Source: Desmodesmus armatus (lineage: Eukaryota; Chlorophyta; Chlorophyceae; Sphaeropleales; Scenedesmaceae). Taken from it: a DNA stretch of 64,000 nt. A program made the translations under genes and the position numbers. The stretch covers positions 124,001 through 188,000 of the forward strand of contig VIIQ02000112.1 in the NCBI GenBank assembly GCA_007449985.2. Direction: 5' to 3'. How positions within the stretch are numbered: position 1 is the first letter of the stretch; every line of letters begins with the position of its first letter. Positions 32,701 through 45,160 of the stretch are shown here, piece after piece. A model generated the notes under the pieces. It was not told the DNA's origin, searched no databases, and saw only the letters and a program-made list of their open reading frames with translations.

Positions 32701-35700
32701 GCCTCCTGCTACATGACCAGTGACAAAAGCACAATCCCAGGTCCTCACTGGCCCTCATTCTGTTGCCTCACCTGGCCCTGGCAGGCGGGGAGCTCGCTGT
32801 GCTCATAAAGCTTGCCGTCCTCCCAGCAGCACCCCCAACATCACCAACACCACCGCTCACAGCTGCCGCCGCCGCAGCAGCAGCGCCGCCCTCCCCTCCC
32901 TCCGTCCCCTTGCCGTATCCGCCCTGTCAGGAGCTGACTTGCTGCCTGGGGCCAGGAGAGACCTCAGATTGGTGAAGCTACCCCCAGAGGGCTGCAGGGT
33001 TGCTGCACTGGCGCTGGCCCCTGCTGCTGCTGGGGGGACTGCTGGTGGCTGCTGGCCGCTGGGGCTGCCGCCCAGCATCTGCTGCTGCTTTGATGTTGCT
33101 GAGGGGTCGCGCCAGCCGGTGAAGGGCCACAGCCGCCAGCTGCTGCTGGCAGAGCTCTGGGGGGGGGGGGGGGGGGGGGGGGGAGACACAATGACATTTG
33201 TGAATGGATACGCAAGTGCACGGCGGCCATAATGTGTTTGGCTATGACGAGCATACGAAAAGTGCGGGAACATTCGAATTGATCATGCAAAGGCACCTGC
33301 GGCCAGTCCAGCCTATCTTAGCAATATCTGCAGCAGCCACCCCCCCCATAGACGGGGAAAGGTGACACATTAGCGGCAGAGCGCGATGTTTGTCTTTCGC
33401 TTGGTCCATACGACCCCACTGCACCCTCGTATGCCATCCTAGCTAGCTAGACCCCTACTGCCTTGTAAATTCGCTCACCTTCTTTGCCGCCTGTGCTGCG
33501 TAGTCCTCTGCCTGTGCTGTGCAACCAACCTCCAGTGCTGCCAGGCCAGACTCAAAAGCAGCACCCCTGCCCCTAGCTGAGGTGCCCCCACCCCCCCTCA
33601 CCTTGGGCTGCCCATCACCTCATCCCCTCACTTTCTTGGCACCAGCATCCCTCCCCCTAGCTGGCAAGTCCCTATCCACCTCAATCAGCCAGTCCCCTCA
33701 CCTTCTTTGCTGCCTGTGCTGCGTGGTCCTCTGCCACCTGTATGGGGTACATGCCACTGGGGTCCAGCCCCAACAGGCTGTCCCACTTGCCACCAAACGC
33801 AAGCATGCCCACTACCATCGGCGCGGCCACCTGCACGCACAAGCCACACAACACACATTTATTGTGCAGCTTTCATGAATGTCAGCAGGCTTGTGTTGGC
33901 TTGATTCAAGTTTAGTGTCTTACAACACACGAGGTGGCACACCCTAGCACAGCAGGGTGCAGTAAAAGGCCTACACTAGTTGGCTACAAGTAGGGGTGCA
34001 GCACCGCCAGCACCGCACCACAGCAGTATGTTGGAGCCCTCGGCCAGACCGCCTTAGCACACTACCAAGCTGAGAGCAAACTTTCTTTTCCGGAAGCCAT
34101 CCTCTCTGTCAGATGCCTTCTCTGTTGCATCTTGGGCATAAGTAGCCCCCAGCAAACATCCCGTTGCGTTGCCGCCCTCCGCCCACCGCCACACCGTGCC
34201 TGCTCCCATGCTGTCTACTCCCATCTAGTCCCGTCCTCACCAACCCTCCATCATGTCCTGTCCTCACCAATTATCCCTCAGTCCCATACCCCCCGGCCTT
34301 CTCCACCTGCCACCCCTCCCTCCCCAGCCCACCTCCTCAGCCTACCTCTGCCCTGCCTCCCTCACTTCCCCTCATATGCCTGTGCCCCATACCCTCCTAT
34401 GCGTGCCTCCCCCCCCTCCCTCCCTCACCTGCCAGGAGTAGAGGTTGGCCCCCACCTTCACCACCAGGTCAGCGTCCCCCATCAGCGACACACCCCGCTC
34501 AGCCCACACCTGACCACTCACGCGCCGCGTCTCAAACACCTGCTGAGCCTCAGCAGGAGTGATACCCGGCCTGAGCAGGCCCCCACACAGCGACAACTGA
34601 AACCCAGCCAACCCCAGCGCCAAGGGGCCCGCCCCAGGGCCTGATAAGCCCTCGACAGCTGCCATTGCTGCTGCTGCGGCTGCCCTGCGGGGTGTTGCGC
34701 CCTCGTAGGAGGTCCCCAGTAAGGCCCCCGCCTCGCTATCACCTAGATAGCCGCTGTCGGCTGGGGGGGAGGCACCGAAAGAGATACCCTGGTGAGGCAT
34801 TGACACCGGGCTGCTGCTGCTGCGGGGGACAGCCGTCGCTGCCGCTACTGCTGCCGCTGCGGCAGCAGCAGCGTCAGACTGGAAGGACAGCTCCCCTTGC
34901 TGTGGCAGCTGCGGGCTTGAGTGGCTGATGACGGCAGCTGCGGGTGTAGGTGACGTCACATCTTGCTGGGAGCCTGTGCTGTTGCTGCTGCTGCTGCTGC
35001 TTGCCGGCTGCTGGCTGCCTGGCAGGATGGACAAGCCGCCAGGGGCGCCCTGCTGCTGCTGTGTGGATGCAGTGTCTGGGGTCCCCATGGGTCCCCAAAC
35101 CAAAGGTGCCTCTGCTGCTGCTGCTGCTGCATCTTCCAAGATAGCTGTTGCATCCACATCTGCTTCTTGCGAAGAGGATCGGGAGGCAACAGAGGGACTG
35201 CGCTGCACTGCTGCTGCTGCTCCACGCTGCCCCTCAACGGCAGCCGCCACCCCAGCAGCTGCAGCAGGAGCTGCTACTGGCGGTGTTGACGGCTGCTGCT
35301 CTGCGTCTGCATCCGCCTGCGGCTGCTGCTGCTGCTGTTGCAGCTCCACACCGGGCACAGCATCCGCCTGGTCAGAACTCTGCTTGGGGGATAGCTGTTG
35401 CTGCTGCTGCTGGTGTGCCTTGAGGCTGCTCGACAGCAGGCTTGGCCTGGTTGGGCTGATCACCGCTGCCTCCTCCTCAGACTGCTGCCGGCCACGCACA
35501 GCCACCACAGGCCGGCTCCCTACCTGAGGCCTAGGGGAGCTGCTGTCCCTGTTAACCGCTGCTGGGCCAGGTCCTGGCCCACCTGGCCCACCTGGCCCAG
35601 CAGCACTGGGACCTGGTGCAACGGTAGCTGCAGCATCAACCCCCACAGCAGCAGCAGCGGCTTGTGGAGGGCTCCCGGCCAGCCCCTCTGCTAGTGTGGG

Positions 35701-37180
35701 CTGCGACTCCATCCCCCCACCTGACACACTGCTGCATGCATCAGCCTCACTACCTGGACTAGCTGCTGCTGCTGCTGCATCAGCTGCATCAGCAGCAACA
35801 GCCTCTGCAGCAATCACTACTGCTGCTGCTGCTGCATCCTGCTGCCCTGCTGCTGCAGCCTCGTGCGTGAGTGTAGTGTCACCAGGTGCTGCGCTGGTTA
35901 CCTCCATAGCCCCTCCCTCAGACTCAGACACCTTGCTGCCACCCCTGCTGAGCCCTGTGCCCTCAGACACCTCGTCCATACTGAAGGAAGCAGCAGAGTC
36001 AAGCAGCACAGACGGCAGCTCAGACACACGCAGCTGCTGAACGCCGTTGGCACCCGCAGCACCAGCAGCACGTGCCGCACGCGTCACAGCGTCAGCGCCG
36101 CTGCTGCTGCTGTGCTTCTGCTGCTCGGACGGGGACGGCAGCTGGAAGCCGACATGCCGCACGAGGCCTGGCGGCTGCTGTTGCTGCTGCTGCTGGTCCG
36201 GCAGCTGCACAGATTCTAGCTCCTGCAGGAAGGGGTGCTCTGCAGACCTCTCCTGCTGACGGAGCGCAGTCGGCTGCCCCTGCTCCTGCCGCCGCTGCTG
36301 CTGCAGCTGCTCGGTGTGTCCATCATGCTTCAGCGGCGACTTGCTGCGCCTCCGCTGCTGCTGCTGCTGCTGGGGTGCTGCACCCACGAATGATGCATCC
36401 GACTGCACCTTGATGGAGTACCTGTTGTCCAGCAGCATCTCCTGCAGCCGTGCTCGGGCAGGGTCACCAGCCGCCCCATCCCCAGACACCTGCAGCACCC
36501 TCTTCGCCAGGTGGTGCTGCTTGCGGCTGCTCCGCCGCCTGCCGCCACCCTGCCCTGCGTTGCCGTTGCTGCTGGGGGTCGTGAGCGGAGGCAGCGAGGG
36601 AGGTGTCGCTACCACCTGCTGCCCACCTACTGCTGCTGCTGCTGCTGTCCCTGAGAGGCCTTGCTGCAGGGCTGCTGCCACATCACTTGGGAGGCACTCA
36701 GACAAGCCACTGCTGCTGCTGCTACCGCTGCTGCTGGTCTCGCCGTCGCTTTCGCTGCCGGACAGGGTGGTGTAAGAGGACGATGTAGGCCCCCGCCCAC
36801 TGCTGCTGCGCCGCTGCTTGGCCTGACTCTGCCCATCCTGCTGCCAGGCTGGCATGCTGCTGCTGCTGGGCTCCAGTGCACCCGCCTGGCCACCTCCATC
36901 ACCACCTGCTGCTGCTGTTGTGGACCCTCCATCATCCAAGGGGGTCAGGGATGCATCCCCTGCTGCTGGGAAACCTCCCCCTGCTGCTGCTGCTGCTGCG
37001 TCTGGGTCCTGCTCGCCTGCTGCTGCTGCTGCCTTTGCTGCCTGCATGCGTGCCACCTCCTGCTGCACTGCTGCCAGCATGGATGCGTTGGCGTAAGGTG
37101 TACCTGCATCCTCATCGTCTGAGGAGTAGCCGCTAGAGGGAGACATCATGCCCGTCAGCAGCTCATCCTCAGCATCTGCA

Positions 37181-37214
<34 letters not shown>

Positions 37215-38400
37215 AGCCAACGCACAGAGACACGGCGCATATGTCCGATCAGTGAGATCAAGTTGATTTTCACTGTTGGGATACATTTAGCACAGCCAAA
37301 AACAACACAGGAGACATGGGTAGCACAGCACAGAACAGGAGGCTGGCCATGCGCTGGTGATTGCTGTTGAGGTGTCCAGGGTGCAGTGTGCTGGGCTGAG
37401 CAGCAGGCTGCACGGCACGCATGCATACAGGTGTATGGAGCGATAAGCAGGGCGTGACGATACGTACCGCTGACAATCTCCATTGTCTCTGCAGCAAAGT
37501 AGGCCTGGCCGTATGCTCCCAGGTGCATGCTGAAACACGCCTCCTCGCCTGCACACACATCAACACACATATGTGCCATACACCAGCATGTGATGTGCTG
37601 TTGTAGTATTGCGTTTGCAAGAGCCCACCGCTACCTCCTGCCAGTGATACTGATGTAATAGCACCAGGCCAGGCCGAGCTGCTGCTTATGGGGCGCCAGC
37701 ATGCAGGTCTGTACAACTGCCACTGTGGCTGATGGGGATGGTCAACTGCTTGTCCTGCACAACTGCTGCAGCATACCATGCCTGTACTGCCGGCATCAGC
37801 AGGTGGCCACAGCTGTGGGTCATGTATCTGGATCATATATGATTGACCTCATGTCGCCCACGAGACGCAATCTTTGACCTGCCACTACTCAGGGGACTGA
37901 AAACCACTGACGCCAATTCACCAAGCAGGAGGTCAAACAGCAGCTGCAGCTTGTACACGGCAGGTATGCACTGCAGGGCTGCTGCTTACCGTTCACAAAT
38001 ATCTGCACCTTCTTGTCCTTGCTGCGCATGGGAGTGTACTTGCCAAAACGCACTGCAAGCAAAAAGCCAGTTGTATACACATCTGTGTTCATGTGTCTGT
38101 GCTGCTGCAGCATGCTTGCAAGCAGCATGCTTACACACCATGGAAGCTTTGTCACACTTTGAAATCAATCAGGCATAGCTGAATGGACACATGCAAGCCA
38201 GGGGCATCCCTGCTGACACCGTACTGACCAGACAACACTGCCCCGGCCCACCCACCATAGAAGGGGGAACATTTCAGCGAGCCATCTGGCTGCTGCACCA
38301 CCATGATGTCGATGGCACCAGCCATATGGGGTGTCAGGCCGTTCACAGCACTCAGGATGGCCGTGCCCCCCATCACCACCCCACTCTGCGGCAAGGACAT
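29776..38400 (-). CDS. PAH1: Lipin / Mg2+-dependent phosphatidate phosphatase (PAH)
   Basis: Lipins dephosphorylate phosphatidate to diacylglycerol at the ER and nuclear membrane, controlling triacylglycerol and phospholipid synthesis. Eleven exons in coding order: 38400-38256, 38052-37990, 37548-37468, 37175-34429, 33830-33702, 33156-32772, 32542-32380, 31939-31788, 31456-31337, 30918-30787 and 30454-29776, about 1598 residues. The N-LIP domain spans exons 1-3 ([48 protein letters not shown]). Exon 4 is a ~915-residue Ala/Ser/Gln-rich linker ending in conserved LSLCGG and [17 protein letters not shown] has [17 protein letters not shown], the HAD motif DVDGT (Asp 1242 and 1244), then [21 protein letters not shown] and [14 protein letters not shown]. 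It ends with [12 protein letters not shown] and a polyAla/Gln tail. One base must be restored in exon 6, for example at the C4 run 32906-32909, for the frame to close. The start is chosen by spacing to GAID; an extra upstream exon is possible. Confidence 0.95.
32038..32110 (-). repeat. Intronic copy of the lipin exon-8 acceptor and DVDGT start
   Basis: The true exon 8 begins at 31939 after CTCCCCCAG with [13 protein letters not shown]. In the intron, 134 nt upstream on the transcript, the copy has acceptor CCTCCGCCAG at about 32074 followed by the same codons for [10 protein letters not shown], then diverges (HCLPP). The similarity extends into flanking intron sequence with CAGCAGCACAC. It is an acceptor-side duplication, unlike the donor-side copies in other genes. 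Confidence 0.88.
33159..33183 (-). repeat. 25-nt G run (poly-C polypyrimidine tract) at lipin exon-6 acceptor
   Basis: On the coding (minus) strand this is an uninterrupted C25 that runs straight into CAG/AGCTCTGCC, the exon 6 acceptor at 33156. It therefore forms the polypyrimidine tract of that intron. Its exact length is likely to vary or be miscalled. Confidence 0.9.
33479..33525 (-). repeat. Intronic copy of lipin exon-5 3' end and donor
   Basis: Exon 5 ends at 33702 as GCAGCAAAGAAG/GTGAGG, coding [11 protein letters not shown]. About 220 nt into the intron the sequence repeats as [11 protein letters not shown] followed by GTGAGC at 33479/33478. Weaker donor-like copies (GCCAAGAAA/GTGAGG, CCCAAG/GTGAGG) lie between. 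The true donor is assumed to be the first because the next frame stays closed otherwise. Confidence 0.82.
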
Positions 38401-38938
38401 GCACACGCACTGGGGTGACCAAGGCATCTGAACAGAATCATGCTGCTGCTGCAGCTACAGGCATACAGAGGTTTTGAATGCACTGTTTGGATGCTTTCAG
38501 TAGACATGAGAGCATCAGCACATCAAGTGGATGGCAGAGGATGCAATGCCACTGGGAATGCAACCCCCCACTTGTCCATCCTGGGCTACCTTGATAGCCT
38601 GTGCTGTCTTGCTCATCTTGATTCAACACCACTCTTGTATCAGGGGACAAGAGTCAATAATCACTGAAACATTCTGGATTCCCAACGCCTGTCCGTGGTG
38701 CGAGCTTGGAAGGGCAGCAACCAACACCGAACAGATGTGAGGAAAGTTTCCAGCCCAATTGCAACCATGAAGTAAAACGTTGGTCTCTGCCTTTGGACAC
38801 TTCATACGTCACGACGGTTTTGTCTCTCGAACCCAAAGGCCTGCCAAGCAACAGCTGGGCTCATTGTATGCCAAAGTTTGCTTCCATAATATAAGTTTGT
38901 ACCTGATATGATGCAGACGTTGCCCAGCTACGTCGCCC
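38401..38938. promoter_or_regulatory. Divergent promoter region between lipin and coiled-coil gene
   Basis: 538 bp separate the proposed lipin start (38400, minus) from the coiled-coil gene start (38939, plus). An upstream non-coding or short coding lipin exon could also lie here, because animal lipins have an intron after their first ten or so codons. No core promoter motif was recognised. Confidence 0.45.
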
Positions 38939-41900
38939 ATGACAGAAGAAATTGATACACTTGCAAGAGACAGAGATGAGCTGCTGCCCGCCTCATCTGA
39001 GTTCTTCCCTGCTGGGGAGAACTGGATGCCCTTTGGGTAAGTCAGAAGAGTGGTATGTGCTGCCTAACTTAGCCTGTACGCGCTGTGAAGCAAAGCATCC
39101 ATGTCGTTGTCAGCAGAGGTAGGTAGGGGATGTTCAGCTGATGTTGCTGCCACCCTGTCCCACGTGTCCTGCAGAAGCAATGCATCCAGTGCTCTGCAGA
39201 CCCAGCATGTTGAGCAGACAGTCAGCGCATCGCAGCTGGCAGACTCCTTGCTTGCCCAGTTAGGGCACCTGCCGTCGAAGTTGAACAGCAACGGCAACCT
39301 CGTGGCAGTGACAGCCCAGGGTGCAGGCCAACTGTCCAAAGCAGCAGTTCCTGAGCTGCAGCTGTCCCAACATCGCCGCCCCAGCGCATCAGAGCAGTAC
39401 CACTTTGTCCGCCCATCTTCTGAGCATGCGGCAGCAGCACAGCAGCTCCAGCACAGCAGCGGCTGCTTCAGTATGCAGTTCCTGGAGCCACCAAACAGCC
39501 AGGCAACCAGCGGCCAGATGGTTCACCCCATGCTGTCAGCACCTGCCAGTGGAGCTCGGGTGTCAGCTGGTGCAGCCAGTGAGAAGAGCCACACCTCCCT
39601 GGCCAGCATGCCCCACGACAGCAGCTTGATCAAGGCGGGAGGGCCCATGATCAACAGCAATGGGGTAAGGATGCATGGCGGAAGGCCCTTTGCCAGGACT
39701 CACAGCAGCTGAACGAACAGATGCTCAACAGCTGGCAGTCACCTGAGCCAGTGCAGTACGTATGCCAGTCCCTGCTGAGGCTACATGCAGCTGCCTTGCT
39801 GAGAGAGACAGTCCTAGCTTGCCTGCAGCAAGGAGTGTGCCACCACGTGCTCTTGCTTGGATCGCCCGCCCATATGCATGTTCATGCGTACTGCCGCTGT
39901 TCTGTGCACCATGACCCTGTAACATCACTCGTTTGCTGTGTGTGTGTGTGTTGTTCAGCTCATCACCGGCATCAGCATCTCCAACCCGACAGACCAGCAG
40001 CAGGCGCAGTCGCCGACGCAGCAGCTGTTTGCGGCGCACCTGGCCAATGCAGCCCAGCAGCATCAAGAGCAGCAGCAGCAGCAGCGGTCCACCTCACCGT
40101 CTCGGCAGCCCTCCCAGTTGGGCAACAGCAGCAAGTGTGTCAGTGCAGCAGGGTCACACAGAGCAGAAGCAACGGCAGCAGCTGGGTCTGTTGCCGGGTC
40201 TGCAGCAGCTGTCTCTGCTGCTGGGTATGTCTCACAGGTATGCAGACCTGACGGATTGCGCTGATGCATCCGGACAATCCTTCATATCATTACAGCAGCT
40301 GGCAGTGCTTAGCCCTCGTGCATGGTTGACATTCACTATGCATCTACTGATCTTAGCCCAAGCCAAAAATGTGTGCCTCAATCCCCGGAACAGCTTCACT
40401 GCTGTCGTGTTTCTTCACAGCCTGCCCTACTGCTCCTGCTAACTGCGCTGAGCTCTCTGCTTGTCTTTGGTGTGTGCTGTGTGCTGTGTCCCCAGTCTGG
40501 TGCTGCTGCTCCCTCAGCCCCACAGCCACCATCAGGTGATGAGGCTGCCAGCCTGTCAGTGCAGCTGTCAGTTGTGCAGGCAGAGCTAGCCGGCAGCCAG
40601 CATCAGGTGGTGGAGCTCAGCCAGCACCTGGCAGCAGCTGAGGCCGCAAAAGCTGCACTGCAGGAGCAGCTGGACCACCTGGACGTCAAGGTGTGTCTGG
40701 TGCTGACATATACATGCTTGTTAGTTCTTCCTGCGCTCGTAGTGTCTTAAGCAGGACACCCCAAGGACGCCCCAAACAGACAAACAGATGTGTGCCAGTG
40801 GCCAGTGCCCAGATTCTTTCAATGTGTGCGCAGCCCGAAAGTTCTCCACAGCTTGTGCTGCTCTGTGCTGACTCTTGGCCTGGCTGGCTAGTCACTGGCT
40901 ACACGCTTGAATATGGTGGAGGTCCACTGAATGTAGCCATAGTGCTGATGGTGCCGCTGCACCTTGAAAATGGTGGCCCAGCAAAGTGACACGTGCGCCT
41001 TCCTGATGTCTGCTGTGCCTTCTGCCTGTGACTGGCGTGGGCCCTGTCTGCTGTGGTGGTGTGTCCAGGCACGCTCGCAGGAGAGCCAGCTTGTGTTTGC
41101 GCACCAGCAGCTGGAGATGCGGCTGCAGGAGTCACAGGCGCATGCAGCTGCGCTGGAGGCAGCCCAGCACAACACGGCACAGCTGCAGGAGACACTGGCC
41201 AGCGTGACTGATGAGCTGCGCAAGACCAGGCAGGAGGCTGATGCAGGTGGGCAGGAGAATATGGGATGGTTGGTAGGGTGCAGGGTGATGCTTTGAGTGT
41301 CCCAGCAGTACAATCAACCCTCAACCTTTCTGCCCAATGACTGGGAGGAAAGGAAGCTGCAGTAGGAGGCTGCTGTTGCAAGCTGTGTGATGGCTGTGCA
41401 ACAGGCAAGCAAATGCGTAGCGGCAGCTGCACGTAGACAGGATGGGGGCTGTCTGATTACTGGTCTGGTGGTTGCTTGCTTGCTTGATGTCTTGCTTATC
41501 AGCCTAAGCGTCAACTGAGCCGCCCATTTGTGCCTGAACCATGGCTTGCTGTGTCGCTGGCTGGCTGCAGTGTCTGCGCAGCAGGCCGACGATGCCTCTG
41601 ACGCTCGTCGCCTGGCTGCCGAGGTGGACCGGCTGAACCAGCGCATCTGCAGCCTGAGCGCCGAGCTGGAATCCACACAGCAGCAGCTGGCAGAGGCGCG
41701 GGACCAGCTGGGGGCCATGCAGCGGCTGCAGAGCAGCAACGGCAGGCGCATGGTGGAGCTGGAGGGGGATGCTAGCGGCCTGGCGCAGCAGCTGACGGTG
41801 GGTGCGGCTGATTGTTGGGGGGGGGGGGGGGGCTGGCAGCTGGTGGCTGTTTGTGCAAGGCATGTAGCGATGTGCATGTGGTAGGGGCATGTCTGCGCTC

Positions 41901-44191
41901 AGTCAAGGGTCCTGGTCTGTACACCTGTGTTTGTGCCAGACACGTACCAGGAACCCCTTGAAACCAGAAACTTCGTACATATTGTCAGCGCAACCGCCTT
42001 GATAAGTATTTCTGGCATGATGAAATGTGCCGTGCTGTGCTGTGCTGTGCTGTGCTGTGCTGTGCTGTGCTGTGCTGTGCTGTGCTGTGCTGTGCTGTGC
42101 TGTGGCCTGCAGTCAGCCAAGGAGCGTGCTGCCCTCCTGGAGGCTCAGAACAGCCGTATGAACAGCGAGCTGTCAGCTGCAGAGGCAGCCCACAACAAGC
42201 TGACACAGCAGCTGGCAGCAGCAGACCTGCAGAGCGCAAAGCTCTCGCAGCAGCTGGCTGGCCATGAGGCAGCACAGAGCCGCTTCAACCAGCAGATCTC
42301 CTCTGCAGATGCCCACAATGCCAAGCTGATGCAGCAGCTGTCTGCTGCTGAGGGTGAGGTGGCGGCGTTGAGGTCCGAGGTGTCGCTGCTGCAGACGTCA
42401 AGGCAGCAGCTGGACATGAACTGCGAGCAGATGAGGCAGCTGCAGCAGGACCAGCAGCGGCACCTGGCACAGCTGCAGAACGAGGTGTCACAGGCAACGC
42501 AGGAGATAATGGTGAGGGTGGGGTGGGGCATCAAAAACATCGCGTGTGATTGATTTGAGGTTGGGGTCTTGGCTACGGAGTACTTTGGCATGTGTGGGGT
42601 GCACAGACCTGCAGAAACAGCCTTGAGGGGCAGAAGCATCTATGGTGTATACGGGACCAGGGGATGTAGTGTTGAGTGTTGCAGCGTGGCTCAGGTGTTG
42701 CCCACAAAGCAACCCTGTCAATGTTGCTGCTCAATGAGGGCTGGTTGGCAGCGGGTGTGGGTGTGGGGGGCTGCTGTGGAGGCGCAGGCCATGGGCAAAG
42801 TACTGCAGGTTCATCGAGCATCAGACAGCTAGCTGCTTGGTGGTGCCTTGCCAGCACACAGCCGTCTCCTTGCCGCCTTGGCATCTCAACGTGCAGCAGG
42901 CTGTCAGACTTGCTGCACCTGCGGCCCTCTTGCGGCCACAGTTTGTAGGGGGGGCATATGCTTGCATGCTGCCAGCGGACTGATGTGTGTGAGGATCCAG
43001 CGATGAGCAGTGCTGCTACCTTGTTTGTTGTCCTGCTTGGCCCTGCAGACGCTGCGGTCTCAGAACGACACCCTGGCCCAGCGCCTGAATGCAGCAGACA
43101 GCAGCAACTCAGCGCTGCAGTCGGGCCTGGACAAGAGCTGGCAGTCCGCCAGGGCTGCCGACAGGGCGGCACAGGAGACCAAGCAGCAGCTGATGCAGGC
43201 GCAGCAGACGATCCTGCAGCTGCGGCAGCAGCTGCAGCAGCAGGGGGCCTCGGCAGCTTCCCTGGGGGTACTAGGGCCAGTGGCAGGGTATGCCGGAATG
43301 GCTGCAGGGGGCTTCTCTGGAGGGGCCTTACCAGGGAGTTCAATGTGGATGGAGTCGCCGCGGCCTGTTGAGAGCTACAGCCTGGGGATGGGGATGGGAC
43401 CTCCAGTGTCCTCAGGGCTAGTCATGGAGAGCAGCAGGCAGCGGCTTGACATGGGGGCGGGCGGTGCTGCTGGTGGCTCGATGTATGCGTCACAGGAATG
43501 GCAGGGCTCGGGGAGGAGCTTGGGGGCGTCCGTGGATGCGGTACCGTGGAGCAGTAGTCAGCAGCAAGGGGGCTACGGCAGCACCAGGAACAGCCCAGAG
43601 AAGCCAACAGCAGCTGGGCCACCTCAGCCTGCAGCAGTGAGCAGGTCCTGTGAGGGGACGCCGTGGTTTGCGGGGGGAGGTGGGCGTGTGGGATCCACAC
43701 AGCAGGCCAGCAGCCATATGCACGCCCCTAGCTCTGCTGCCATGGCTGCTGCGCCAGCGGTGGGCGCGTCGTACGACTCGCAGCAGCACGGCAGCGGGGT
43801 GCCGCTGGGTGCGGCCAGCGCCGCGCAGCAGCCCAGCAGCAGCCAGCACATGCAGATGCAGGCGGACATGCTGCGTGCCAAGGCGCCTAGCCCCATGCAG
43901 GCCGCTGCAGACCTTGGCTATACAGGCAGCACGCTGCCTTTGAGCCGCGACATGATGAGCGTGGTTGAGATTATGGCCTCGACCAAGCAGGCGGAGGATC
44001 AGCTGCTGGAGCTGAGCAAAGAGCGGGACGAACTTGAGAAGGAGCTTGCGAAGATGCCTCCCGGTGCCGGGCGCACGATCAAGGGCCGGCAGCGGAAGAT
44101 GGCGGTAGAGGCGCGCTTGGACGACCTGGGCTTTGAGATCAGCAGGGTGCGTACGGAGATAAAGAAGCTCAACGGTCAAGTCAAAAGGTAG
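38939..44191 (+). CDS. Long coiled-coil protein with conserved-looking C-terminal helical module
   Basis: Eight exons join in frame: 38939-39036, 39175-39664, 39959-40237, 40496-40690, 41069-41246, 41571-41797, 42113-42511 and 43049-44191, giving 1002 residues. The start MTEEIDTLARDRDELLPASS has no signal or transit peptide. Residues ~33-290 are Ser/Gln-rich. From about residue 300 to 680 the protein is a nearly continuous coiled coil with an ~18-residue periodicity in exon 7 (AAHNKLTQQLAAAD, AQSRFNQQISSADA, AHNAKLMQQLSAAE). A Gly/Ser/Met-rich spacer follows. The last ~75 residues form a charged helical hairpin (LLELSKERDELEKELAKMPP then AVEARLDDLGFEISRVRTEI) that looks like a real domain, of the kind seen in centrosomal or ciliary coiled-coil proteins. 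I cannot name the family. A cytoskeletal or centriolar scaffold is a guess from architecture only. Exon 7 is preceded by a pentanucleotide array in the intron. Confidence 0.8.
42032..42104 (+). repeat. (TGTGC)13 pentanucleotide microsatellite next to a splice acceptor
   Basis: Thirteen perfect TGTGC units with partial units at both ends stop eight bases before the exon 7 acceptor (GGCCTGCAG/TCAGCC) of the coiled-coil gene. The array replaces the usual polypyrimidine tract. Length change here could affect splicing. Confidence 0.95.
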
Positions 44192-44991
44192 ACACAGCTG
44201 GGTTGCTGCGATGAGCCGTGGTGCTGGCGTCTGACCGGTTTGCGCCCTGTGAAGTTTGGCAGCGTGTGTGCGTTTAGCTCAACGTCTCACTGTTGCCACC
44301 CTGTTGTTGCTGAGCCTGGAGCCATTGACTGTGATTTGACTGTGACCTCACTGTTTGGTGGTTGGACTCGATGCTTTGTGGCCAGTTCTGCTGGTGCTCT
44401 GGCAATTACACTACCATTTGTTGAACACACATGTGTGTGTGGCGTCATCACAAGCAGCCGCCCCTGTTCTTGCTGTATTGGCTCGAGACAGCCCATGCTT
44501 TCAAAGTGACGTCCGTTTGGTGATTTTGGTTACGCGGGATACTGGTATGTTGGGGGTAGGGGTCCAAAGCCTGGGGTGTGTTCATGGCATGTACCCCACC
44601 ATTGCATGATCCGATCCAACTCAGGCTTGGTGTATGAGAATGGCGTGTGACTACTCAAGTACAGCAAGGTTGTGCTGTTGCGCCATGCCGCTCCCTGCAC
44701 AAGGGATCCACGGGGTCTTCTTCTTTTGCTGTTTGTTACATAAGGTGCCCTTATCCAAGTGGAGTGCATTTGTGTTGATAGAGCTGCTTTGGAACGTGAG
44801 GGCGGCATGTGTTGGTGGCCACATCGCTAGCAGCATACAAGTTATGTAACAGCTGATGCTGTGCAAAAGAACTGACATGGCTGCATATGACATGTAATAA
44901 CAACTGCAGAATCCCTGGTGCCCAAATTGACGCTGGCCTCAACAGCAGTGGCTTGTGGATGCTGTTGGGCGGCAGCAAGTGTACCTGGGGG

Positions 44992-45160
44992 CCTGCACTA
45001 CCTGCCCTTCAGCATCCCCCCCCCCCCACACACACACACCGTGGTAGCTAAACCTTCAATCCTGTCCCCTCCCCCACCTTGATGAACCTCAGCAGCCCCC
45101 TGACACTGGGGGCCTGCACTACCTGAGCAGACGCACCTCCCCCCCCCCCCCCCGGTGCGG
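44992..45160 (-). repeat. Displaced copy of TT9 exon-9 edge, poly-C and (CA)n block in the 3' flank
   Basis: The block CAGCATCCCCC, (CA)n, GTGGTAGCTAAACCTTCAAT, CACCTTGATGAACCTCAGCA, CCCCCTGACACTGGGGGCCT matches the region around the TT9 exon 9 donor (47045-47140) and the intronic copy at 46800-46990. On the minus strand it still resembles SVRGL..IIK followed by a donor. It lies about 700-900 nt beyond the TT9 stop codon. Confidence 0.8.
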
